Positions 1 to 6,278 of a DNA stretch of 6,278 bases are shown here, piece by piece. The position numbers and the translations under genes were made by a program. Every line of letters starts with the position of its first letter. Position 1 is the first letter of the stretch. This stretch comes from Chloroflexota bacterium (GTDB lineage Bacteria; Chloroflexota; Limnocylindria; Limnocylindrales; CSP1-4). The stretch is from contig JACDAV010000340.1 in NCBI GenBank assembly GCA_013695255.1, forward strand, positions 1 to 6,278. The letters are read 5' to 3'. The notes beneath the pieces were generated by a model, which saw only the letters and a program-made list of their open reading frames with translations, had not been told where the DNA came from and made no database searches.

Positions 1-249
1 GTCCGGACGCGGCTCAGCGACGCGCTGACAGCGGTTCGCGACCGCCTGATGAACATAGGCTCGACGGATGACGAGTCCTTCGATCTCGGGCCGGGCGACG
101 CAGTCGCGTTCGATCGGGCCGAGACAGCACCGCTCGAGGAAGCCCCGTTCTCCGATATTTCGGACGCGAGTCCGGCTCCATACCCCGACGGCCTCGGCAC
201 CGAGCGCAACGGCGGCCCGGCGTTCGAAGAAGCCACCATTCGCGACTGA
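1..249 (+). CDS. C-terminal part of an unrecognised acidic protein (5' partial)
   Basis: The frame is open from base 1 to the TGA at 247-249 and encodes the last 82 residues. The first ~17 residues (VRTRLSDALTAVRDRLMNIG) look like the end of an amphipathic helix. The remainder is low in hydrophobic residues and rich in Asp, Glu, Pro and Gly, as in a disordered acidic tail. Most codons end in G or C, as in the neighbouring genes, which supports this frame over the overlapping +2 frame. An ATG at 49 exists, but the frame is already open upstream and no ribosome-binding site precedes it, so I treat the gene as truncated by the window edge. The family is not recognised. The position before a suf operon would suit an Rrf2-type regulator, but no helix-turn-helix or Fe-S-binding Cys residues are in view, so I do not name it. 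A strong hairpin follows the stop. Confidence 0.5.
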   Translation, partial: VRTRLSDALTAVRDRLMNIGSTDDESFDLGPGDAVAFDRAETAPLEEAPFSDISDASPAPYPDGLGTERNGGPAFEEATIRD

Positions 250-270
250 CCTCGCGCCTCCCGCGCGAAT

Positions 271-319
271 GCGGCGGCAGTCAGGTCCGGGCCCAGCGCC
301 CGGTTCCGACTGCCGTCGT
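271..319 (+). terminator. Strong GC-rich hairpin after the upstream gene, probable terminator without U-tract
   Basis: The outer arms CGGCAGTC (275-282) and GACTGCCG (308-315) are perfectly complementary. With G-U wobbles the pairing extends to 271-282/308-319. An inner stem CCGGGC (287-292)/GCCCGG (298-303) closes a 5-nt loop (293-297), and a small internal loop (283-286/304-307) separates the two stems. The structure begins 21 nt after the TGA of the upstream gene and ends 21 nt before the -35 box of the sufB promoter. That is where a terminator insulating the two units would sit. No run of T follows, so it would act as a U-less or factor-assisted terminator. It could instead be a structured 3' end or a protein-binding dyad. 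Confidence 0.5.
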
Positions 320-340
320 TCCATGTCCGGGAGGGGGTCG

Positions 341-369
341 TTGACGGTTCGGTGGCTAATCCCGATAAT
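341..369 (+). promoter_or_regulatory. Housekeeping-sigma promoter for the suf operon
   Basis: TTGACG (341-346) matches five of six bases of the -35 consensus, and GATAAT (364-369) matches five of six of the -10 consensus. The spacer is exactly 17 nt. This A/T-rich patch stands out in very GC-rich surroundings. Transcription should begin near 376, giving a leader of about 74 nt before the sufB start codon. The combination of both boxes, ideal spacing and position makes it the best-supported promoter in the window. Confidence 0.75.
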
Positions 370-386
370 CTGACTAGGAATTAGAC
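356..386 (+). promoter_or_regulatory. Imperfect dyad over -10/+1 of the suf promoter, candidate Rrf2-type operator
   Basis: Two overlapping inverted repeats are visible. One is GACTA (372-376)-N5-TAGAC (382-386), with one mismatch per arm. The other is CTAATCCC (356-363) against GGAATTAG (377-384), matching at seven of eight positions. Both cover the predicted -10 or start site, where a bound repressor would block transcription. suf operons are commonly controlled by Rrf2-family Fe-S sensors (IscR, SufR), and GACTA resembles the half-site of IscR type-1 boxes. Assigning the site to that family is inference; the dyads themselves are visible. Confidence 0.4.
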
Positions 387-408
387 ACGAGCCTGGACAA
401 GGCCATCC

Positions 409-426
409 GCGGCGGCTGCGCGCCGC
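409..426 (+). other. Small GC hairpin in the sufB leader
   Basis: GCGGCG (409-414) can pair with CGCCGC (421-426) around a 6-nt loop. It ends 14 nt before the GGAGA ribosome-binding site (441-445) of sufB, leaving the site itself free. A shifted pairing GGCGG (411-415)/CCGCC (423-427) is equally possible. In sequence this GC-rich, such a stem may be incidental; no riboswitch class is recognisable in the 74-nt leader. Confidence 0.2.
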
Positions 427-449
427 CCGAAGCAACGACCGGAGACCCG

Positions 450-1849
<1,400 letters not shown>

Positions 1850-1853
<4 letters not shown>

Positions 1854-3310
1854 CGGAGGCCCTGACCCGGCCCGAGGTCCCGGCCCCCACCGAAGCCGTT
1901 CCGCCCGCCGCGCCGAACGCCACGCAGACCCGGTCGCGGGCGCCCCGCCGCTCGCCCACCGAGCTCACCTTCCAGCTCGACGAGGCGTTCGTCGACCGCC
2001 GCGCTTCATCCGAGCCGGACTGGCTGGCGGCCGATCGCCGGACGGCGCTGGCGCGTTTTCGCGAGCTGCCGGTCGAGTCCAACCGGCTCTACACGCCGTA
2101 CGTCGACCTGCGCGGGGCCAGCCTCGCGGATGTCACCGCCTATCCGGCGACGGCCGACGAACCACCCGCCGGCGGAACGGGCGGCCTTCCGCCGGCCGTG
2201 GCGGGCCTCCTCGAGCTGCGCGAGGACGTCGTGGCGTCGGTCGGCATCGATCCGGACGTGCGTGCGGCCGGCGTGACGCTCGAGACGGTCGGCAGCCTGA
2301 TCCGGCGGGACCCGGAGATGGCCCGGCGGCTGCTCACCGACGCGGGATCGCTCCCATCGGACGACCGCCTCGCCGCGCTGACCCGGGCCGGCTGGAACCA
2401 GGGTGTCGTCCTCCGCGTTCCCGACGGCGTCCGGCTGGACCGCCCGATCGTCGTCCGCTGGCTGGCGGGCGCGCCCGGCCGCGCCCTGCTGACGCGCACG
2501 ATCGTCGAGCTCGGCGACGGGGCCGCCGCGTCGCTCGTCGAGGAGCTGGCGCCCTCCGGCCCCGAGATCGCGTGCGCTGCCGGCGAGACCGTCCCGCAGG
2601 CCCTCTACACCGGCACGCTCGAGGTGCGTCTCGGCCGGGGCGCCGATCTTGCGGTCGCGTCGCTCCAGGAGTTCGGTCCACGCCAGATCGCCTTTCAGCA
2701 CCGCGACGCCACGCTCGGAGAGGACGCCTCGCTGCGCTGGGCGCTGGCACATCTCGGCTCGCGCCTCGTGCGCTCGCGCGTCGACAATCGGCTGGTTGGC
2801 GACCGGAGCACCGTCGAGCAGGTCGAGATCGTGTTCGGCTCGGACGAGCAGCTCTTCGACCTGACCTCGTACACCCGGCACCTGGGCCGCGACACGACCG
2901 GCCAGCTGCTCTCGAAGGGCGCGCTCCTCGACCGCTCGCGGAGCTACATGAAGGGCCTGATCGAGATCGAGCGCACGGCGATCGGGACGGACAGCTATCT
3001 GGGCGAGTTCGGGATGAACCTGTCGAAGGCGGCCCGGGCGGTGGCGATCCCATCGCTCGAGATCGATCAGCCGGACTGCCGGCGGGCCGCCCACGCGTCG
3101 TCGGTCGGGCCGATCGACGAGGCGCAGATCTTCTACCTGCGTTCGCGCGGCATCCCCGAGGACGAGGCGCGCAAGTTCATCGTGCTCGGCTTCCTCGAGC
3201 CGGTCGTGGCGCGCGTGCCGCTGGCGGAGGCACAGGACCGCCTGCGCGTCCTCCTCGAGGCGAAGTGGGAGGCCGGCGCCTGGGCGCCGGCGACAGGGGC
3301 CGCGGCCTGA
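1850..3310 (+). CDS. sufD: SufD, second scaffold subunit of the SufBCD complex
   Basis: With the GTG start the product has 486 residues, somewhat longer than many SufD proteins. The excess is a Pro/Ala/Arg-rich N-terminal extension of about 45 residues before the conserved region begins (TELTFQLDEAFVDRR). SufD is a SufB paralogue that pairs with it in SufBC2D and supports iron entry and cluster formation. Visible hallmarks are the PDWLAADRR helical segment, the long beta-helix middle (about residues 180-410), and AAHASSVGPIDEAQIFYLRSRGI near the C-terminus. His415 in that stretch matches the conserved E. coli SufD His360 at the SufB interface. IPEDEARKFIVLGFLEPVV follows, the helical part that contacts SufC. 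AHASSVG replaces the SHGATVG form of proteobacterial SufD; I regard it as a lineage variant because the His is kept. The gene is translationally coupled to sufB and is followed after 5 nt by the Rieske gene. Confidence 0.94.
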
Positions 3311-3315
3311 GCCTC

Positions 3316-3669
3316 GTGTCGCCTGGCCTCGGCGTGAGACGCATCGATCTCGTCGCCGTGGACGAGGTGCCACCGGGCACGATGAAGATGGCCTGGGTCG
3401 ACGGCACGGACATGGTCCTCGTCGTCAATACCGGCGATGGCTTCCGGGCGGTGCAGGGCACCTGCAGCCACGAGTACTTCGAGCTCGACAAGGGCTTCCT
3501 GACGGCCGGCACGCTGACCTGCGCGTTGCATCTCTCGCGCTTCTCGCTCGAGGACGGCGACCCGCTCGATCCGCCGGCGGAGCTCCCACTGGCGATCTAT
3601 CCGACGCTCGTCGAGAACGGGCGGGTTCTGATCGAGGTCCCCGATGGCCCGCTCGAGGTCAACGAGTAG
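3316..3669 (+). CDS. Rieske-type [2Fe-2S] ferredoxin-like protein in the suf operon
   Basis: This is a small soluble protein of 117 residues with the GTG at 3316, or 111 residues with the GTG at 3334, which gives MRRIDLVAVDEVPPG. Neither start has a good ribosome-binding site; I prefer 3316 for its 5-nt spacing from the sufD stop. The cluster ligands are clear: Cys50 and His52 (C-S-H), then 16 residues, then Cys69 and His72 (C-A-L-H). Beta strands typical of Rieske ferredoxins surround them, ending in YPTLVENGRVLIEV. The second box lacks the Pro and Gly of the common CPxHG form and resembles CxLHxxxF boxes of dioxygenase ferredoxins. No dioxygenase subunit is nearby. Similar Rieske genes follow sufBD in several Gram-positive-type suf operons, so a role in cluster transfer or electron supply to the SUF system is plausible but unproven. 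It could be annotated as a non-heme iron oxygenase ferredoxin subunit. Confidence 0.85.
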   Translation: MSPGLGVRRIDLVAVDEVPPGTMKMAWVDGTDMVLVVNTGDGFRAVQGTCSHEYFELDKGFLTAGTLTCALHLSRFSLEDGDPLDPPAELPLAIYPTLVENGRVLIEVPDGPLEVNE

Positions 3670-3697
3670 CTGGATCCGGCCTGCTTGCCGCCGACCG

Positions 3698-3719
3698 CGC
3701 GCTGCGGGCCGTCAGCGCG
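3698..3719. terminator. Weak stem-loop between convergent genes, possible bidirectional terminator
   Basis: CGCGCTG (3698-3704) pairs perfectly with CAGCGCG (3713-3719) around an 8-nt loop, across the tail-to-tail junction. The right arm includes the stop codon and last bases of the minus-strand gene. No T-run follows on either strand and the stem is only 7 bp, so the call rests mainly on position. The rest of the 42-nt gap (3670-3711) shows nothing else clear. Confidence 0.25.
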
Positions 3720-4719
3720 GCAGCTCGCGTCCCAAACCCATCGCCGCCGCCCGCTCGAGGATGGCCGCGCCGAACACGACGTCCGCCAGCCCCACCCCGA
3801 GGTGCGTGGCCACGACCCGCCCGCGGGCCGGTCGAGCCGTGCCCGCCGCGATCGCCTCCCCGAGCGTCGCGCCGGGCTCCGGGTAGCCCTCGAACTGACC
3901 GGTCGCCCGGGCGGCCAGAAACTGTTCCCGCTGGTCGACCAGGAAGAGGGCCGCATCATGGGCCACCGCCGCGGCGCACATCGTGGCGTAGTCGACAGGC
4001 ACGACCAACGCGTCCGGCGCCAGCCAGTCGCCGGTCATCGCCTGGCGGCGGGTCGCGTCGGTGAACGAGACGGCCGTGATCACGACGTCGGCGCGCTCCA
4101 CGGCCGTCCGGGCGCTGGCGACCGGCTCCGCACTCGCGAACCCATGCGCCGCGCGTGCCGCCTCGCACAGCGCGGCCGCTCGCTCCGGATGCCGGTCATG
4201 GACACGCAGCCGCGCCGCCGGCAGCAGGTGGCGGAGGACGGCCAGGTGACTGTGGCCCTGCACGCCGGCACCGATCAGCCCAACGACGATCGGCCGGTTC
4301 TTCACGAGCGGCGCGAACCGACGGATCGCCACCCCGCTGACCGCCGCCGTGCGCTCGGCGGTGATCGGGCCGCCGTCGAGGATGGCGATCGGCAGCCCGG
4401 TCGAGGAGTCGTTCAGGACCACGAGCGCGCTGATCGCCGGCAGTCCGTGCGACTTGTTGGCATCGAAGCCGGCCACCCACTTCATGCCCAGCAGGTCGTC
4501 CGCCGGCGCGGCGCGTGCCCGGAGGTGCGCCGGCATCGCGTGGGCGAAGGATCCCTCCGGCCGGGGATGGACGCCGATCTTCGCCGGCAGCTCCGCCGCG
4601 CCGGGGGTCGCCAGCGCGACCAGCGTTCGCTCGGCCAGCTCGAGGCGCTCGTCGACCGGCGGCATCGCCGCCTCGACCTCCGCCGCCGTGAGGTGGCGGA
4701 GGAACGGCACGGCGCTCAC
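3712..4719 (-). CDS. Ornithine cyclodeaminase/mu-crystallin family NAD(P)-dependent protein, substrate unknown
   Basis: The 335-residue product is full length for a family that includes ornithine cyclodeaminase, archaeal alanine dehydrogenase, pyrroline-2-carboxylate/ketimine reductases and mu-crystallin. Landmarks in order are Lys80 in LGMKWVAGFDANKSHGLP (the family's active-site Lys), LNDSSTGLPIAILDGGPITAERTAA with Arg123 (the usual substrate-carboxylate contact), and the Rossmann nucleotide loop GAGVQG at 150-155. Asp175 in RVHDRHPERA, after the second Rossmann strand, may help choose NAD(H). Where true ornithine cyclodeaminases have a GGDxPGK-like segment, this protein has PVDYATMCAAAVAHDA, with Asp243 the likely counterpart of the catalytic Asp. 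It is therefore more probably an imine reductase or amino-acid dehydrogenase of the superfamily than an ornithine cyclodeaminase. The start is GTG (complement of 4717-4719) with no strong ribosome-binding site; a second in-frame GTG starts at 4710. It is convergent with the suf operon and divergent from the ferritin-VIT gene. Confidence 0.88.
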   Translation of the reverse strand: MSAVPFLRHLTAAEVEAAMPPVDERLELAERTLVALATPGAAELPAKIGVHPRPEGSFAHAMPAHLRARAAPADDLLGMKWVAGFDANKSHGLPAISALVVLNDSSTGLPIAILDGGPITAERTAAVSGVAIRRFAPLVKNRPIVVGLIGAGVQGHSHLAVLRHLLPAARLRVHDRHPERAAALCEAARAAHGFASAEPVASARTAVERADVVITAVSFTDATRRQAMTGDWLAPDALVVPVDYATMCAAAVAHDAALFLVDQREQFLAARATGQFEGYPEPGATLGEAIAAGTARPARGRVVATHLGVGLADVVFGAAILERAAAMGLGRELPR

Positions 4720-4774
4720 GCGGCGCGTCCGGCCTGGCAGCCGGCGGTCGAGGGTCGTGCCCGCGTCATGGGCA

Positions 4775-4786
4775 GAGCGTACGCTC
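4775..4786. promoter_or_regulatory. Perfect 12-bp palindrome in the divergent intergenic region
   Basis: GAGCGTACGCTC is identical to its own reverse complement. It lies roughly midway in the 116-nt region (4720-4835) between the minus-strand cyclodeaminase-family gene and the plus-strand ferritin-VIT gene, the usual place for a shared operator. A weaker flanking repeat, TGCCC (4758-4762) and GGGCA (4770-4774), sits next to it. On the minus strand a poor -35/-10 pair (TTGTCG at 4793-4788, CATGAC at 4770-4765) would bracket the palindrome. It does not resemble the A/T-rich Fur or Irr boxes. A regulatory role is inferred from symmetry and position only. Confidence 0.3.
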
Positions 4787-4822
4787 GCGACAAGGGCCGC
4801 GAGCCACCCGGCGGACCTCCGT

Positions 4823-4838
4823 TAGGATCCTCCCGATG
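4823..4838 (+). promoter_or_regulatory. -10-like hexamer or ribosome-binding site directly before the ferritin-VIT start
   Basis: TAGGAT (4823-4828) has the TAnnnT form of a -10 element and ends 7 nt before the ATG at 4836. Transcription from it would begin at or beside the start codon, giving a leaderless mRNA. The same bases include AGGA (4824-4827), eight nt before the ATG, which could be a Shine-Dalgarno site on a transcript begun farther upstream. No good -35 box is seen near 4800. The two readings exclude each other for a single transcript and cannot be separated by sequence alone. Confidence 0.35.
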
Positions 4839-6020
4839 ACCGTCGACACCGCCCGAAGCCTCGAGAACCTGAAGCTGGAGCGCGACGCGATCGTCCTCTA
4901 CGAGTCGCTGGCGCGGATCGAGAAGGACGGCCGGCGCGCCGCGGCATTCCGCACGATCGCCTCGAACGAGCGGCGGCACGCGGACATCTGGGCGACCAAG
5001 CTGCAGGACCTCGGGGTCGAGGTGCCGCCTGCGGACCGGCCACGGATGCGGATCCGGTTCATCGTCGCGGTCGCCAGGCTGTTCGGCACGCACGCCGTGG
5101 CGGACCTCGTTCGGGCCCTCGAGGGCGACGAGGAGGCGATCTACGAGGAGCAGTCGTCCCCGGAGGTGGCGGCGATCGCAGCGGACGAGCGGGAGCACGC
5201 CGAGATCTGGAAGCGGCTCGGGGACGGCAACGGTCGTCCGGTGACGCTGCCGCGCGGTGCCGCGACCGGCCGAGACGGGGTCCGGGAGGCCGGACGAGCC
5301 GACAGACCCTCCGACATCGGGGCTCGCGAGGGCTGGCATCGAACGGGACGCTCCGGGACGCTGCGTGCGGTCATCTTCGGCGTCAGCGACGGGCTGGTGA
5401 GCAACCTGTCGCTGGTGATGGGCGTCGCGGGTGCTGCCACGCAGGAGCCGCGGGTCATCCTGCTGGCGGGCATCGCCGGTCTGATCGCGGGGGCCAGCAG
5501 CATGGCGGCCGGCGAGTACATCTCGATGCAGTCGCAGCGCGAGCTGTTCGAGCGCCAGATCGAGCTGGAGCGCGCCGAGCTGGAGGCGATGCCCGAGGAG
5601 GAGGAGGCCGAGCTGGCGGCGGTCTACCGCTCGAAGGGCTTCACGAGGGATGAGGCGGCGACGATCGCGCACCGGCTGTTCCGCGACAAGGACACGGCGC
5701 TCGACACGCTCGTCCGCGAGGAGCTGGGGCTGGATCCCGACGAGCTCGGGTCGCCATGGGGCGCGGCCGGTGGCTCGTTCGTGGCTTTCGCGATCGGGGC
5801 GTCGGTGCCGGTCCTGCCCTACCTGCTGGGGGAGGGCGCGGTCGCGTTCTACGGCACGCTCGTTCTCAGCCTGGTGGCGCTCTTCGCGGTGGGGGCGGGG
5901 GTCAGCGTGCTCACCGGACGGTCGACGCTCTACTCGGGCCTCCGCCAGGTCGCCATCGGTGCGGTCGCCGCCGCCGTGACCTATGCCGTCGGCACGCTCA
6001 TCGGCGTGACGGTGATCTGA
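4836..6020 (+). CDS. Ferritin-like diiron domain fused to VIT1/CCC1 iron transporter (Er-VIT/MbfA type)
   Basis: This 394-residue membrane protein has two domains. Residues 1-130 form a rubrerythrin/ferritin-like four-helix bundle with paired diiron ligand sets: Glu15/Glu16 and Glu45-x-x-His48 (NERRH), then Glu99/Glu100 and Glu118-x-x-His121 (DEREH). A polar Arg/Gly-rich linker (131-172) leads to a VIT1/CCC1 domain (about 175-394). In it, FGVSDGLVSN (Asp185) and AGASSMAAGEYISMQSQRE (Met223, Glu227, Tyr228) carry the transport-site signature of helices 1 and 2. A Glu-rich cytoplasmic helical stretch (236-300) matches the metal-binding domain of plant VIT1. Three more hydrophobic helices follow at about 313-333, 336-358 and 370-392. 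Proteins with this fusion, such as rhizobial MbfA, export or detoxify Fe(II) during iron, acid or peroxide stress. The same role here is inferred from architecture. Substrate could extend to Mn(II). The ATG at 4836 is the natural start; the stop is 3 nt before the next gene. Confidence 0.92.
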   Translation: MTVDTARSLENLKLERDAIVLYESLARIEKDGRRAAAFRTIASNERRHADIWATKLQDLGVEVPPADRPRMRIRFIVAVARLFGTHAVADLVRALEGDEEAIYEEQSSPEVAAIAADEREHAEIWKRLGDGNGRPVTLPRGAATGRDGVREAGRADRPSDIGAREGWHRTGRSGTLRAVIFGVSDGLVSNLSLVMGVAGAATQEPRVILLAGIAGLIAGASSMAAGEYISMQSQRELFERQIELERAELEAMPEEEEAELAAVYRSKGFTRDEAATIAHRLFRDKDTALDTLVREELGLDPDELGSPWGAAGGSFVAFAIGASVPVLPYLLGEGAVAFYGTLVLSLVALFAVGAGVSVLTGRSTLYSGLRQVAIGAVAAAVTYAVGTLIGVTVI

Positions 6021-6023
6021 GCG

Positions 6024-6278
6024 ATGCCCGGCGGCCGGACACTCGCGCTCGCCGCTGCGGTGGGGATCGGTGTGGGCCTCTATCTTGCACTGTGGTTCCA
6101 TTGGCCCACCTTCATCGCCATCGCGATCGGCGCGACGATGGCCGTCGTCCTCCTCCTGTTCTCGGCGTCGCTGGACGACGACCCGGCCGCTGCCGACGCG
6201 GCCTGGCGAGCCGCCGCGCCGGATCTCGCGGACCGGGAGCGAGCCGGGCGCACGCCGGGCGAGGTCGCAGATCCGGCG
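6024..6278 (+). CDS. Small two-helix membrane protein, 3' end beyond the window
   Basis: An ATG three nt after the ferritin-VIT stop opens a frame that runs to the last base (85 codons, no stop seen). GGTGA at 6011-6015, eight nt upstream, is a fair ribosome-binding site. Residues 6-23 (TLALAAAVGIGVGLYLAL) and about 28-49 (TFIAIAIGATMAVVLLLF) form two hydrophobic helices. A hydrophilic Asp/Ala/Arg-rich tail follows from about residue 52 (SLDDDPAAADAAW). Codons end mostly in G or C, as in neighbouring genes. No family is recognised. Its position implies co-transcription with the iron transporter, so it may be an accessory or merely operon-linked membrane protein; function cannot be given. Confidence 0.65.
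   Translation, partial: MPGGRTLALAAAVGIGVGLYLALWFHWPTFIAIAIGATMAVVLLLFSASLDDDPAAADAAWRAAAPDLADRERAGRTPGEVADPA

Noticed and set aside
252..268. Small hairpin TCGCG/CGCGA just after the first stop codon
   Set aside because: A 5-bp GC stem is too common in this composition to be called a feature beside the much stronger hairpin at 271-319.
68..373. 101-codon plus-strand open frame overlapping the first partial gene
   Set aside because: It is Arg/Ser/Pro-rich and crosses the terminator-like hairpin and the suf promoter. The frame ending at 249 has the better codon pattern.
2572..3315. Upstream extension of the Rieske frame into sufD
   Set aside because: The extension reads as Arg/Ala/Gly-rich shadow sequence of sufD. 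Rieske similarity begins only at about 3334.
2006..3373. 455-codon open frame on the minus strand opposite sufD
   Set aside because: The product is Arg/Ala-rich with no domain and lies wholly against a confident sufD. The length is explained by GC bias.
3685..4839. 384-codon plus-strand open frame opposite the cyclodeaminase-family gene
   Set aside because: The product is Arg/Gly/His-rich without motifs, while the minus strand gives a full-length Rossmann protein with conserved residues.
4716..6101. 461-codon open frame on the minus strand opposite the ferritin-VIT gene
   Set aside because: It is longer than the real gene, but its translation is low-complexity His/Arg/Asp-rich sequence. The plus strand encodes two intact known domains.

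Overview
The window is a high-GC bacterial segment with tightly packed genes and strongly GC-biased third codon positions. That bias produces long open frames on the opposite strand of almost every gene. The sufB-sufD-Rieske gene order, the GTG starts and the base composition suit a high-GC lineage such as Chloroflexota (Limnocylindria-like) or Actinomycetota. This is inference from style and gene order; nothing in the window fixes the taxon.

Layout. (1) Positions 1-249 hold the acidic C-terminal tail of an unrecognised protein that begins before the window. It is followed by a strong GC-rich hairpin (271-319) that probably ends its transcript. (2) A near-consensus housekeeping promoter (341-369), with an imperfect dyad over the expected transcription start, drives sufB (450-1853). 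sufD (1850-3310) overlaps sufB by 4 nt, and a small Rieske-type [2Fe-2S] protein (about 3316-3669) follows sufD after 5 nt. (3) A minus-strand ornithine cyclodeaminase/mu-crystallin family gene (3712-4719) ends tail to tail with the Rieske gene, 42 nt apart. (4) A 116-nt divergent region (4720-4835) carries a perfect 12-bp palindrome and a -10-like hexamer close to the next start codon. (5) A plus-strand gene (4836-6020) encodes an N-terminal ferritin-like diiron domain fused to a VIT1/CCC1 iron-transport membrane domain (Er-VIT/MbfA type). After 3 nt a small two-helix membrane protein begins (6024) and runs out of the window.

How the genes fit together. SufB and SufD form the scaffold of the SUF Fe-S cluster machinery, and the Rieske protein is a plausible client or electron-transfer partner. 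The ATPase SufC and the sulfur donors SufS/SufU are absent from the transcription unit as far as it can be seen, because the convergent gene closes it. They must lie upstream or elsewhere if the system works. The ferritin-like/VIT protein is of a type known to detoxify or export iron, so the window has an iron theme on both sides of the metabolic cyclodeaminase-family gene. I see no mobile element, CRISPR array, RNA gene or clear sign of recent transfer. No stretch over 300 nt lacks a gene; the longest gap is 250-449. I did not find a convincing undescribed system. The items most worth checking are the sufB promoter/operator, the truncated suf gene set and the regulation of the ferritin-VIT gene.
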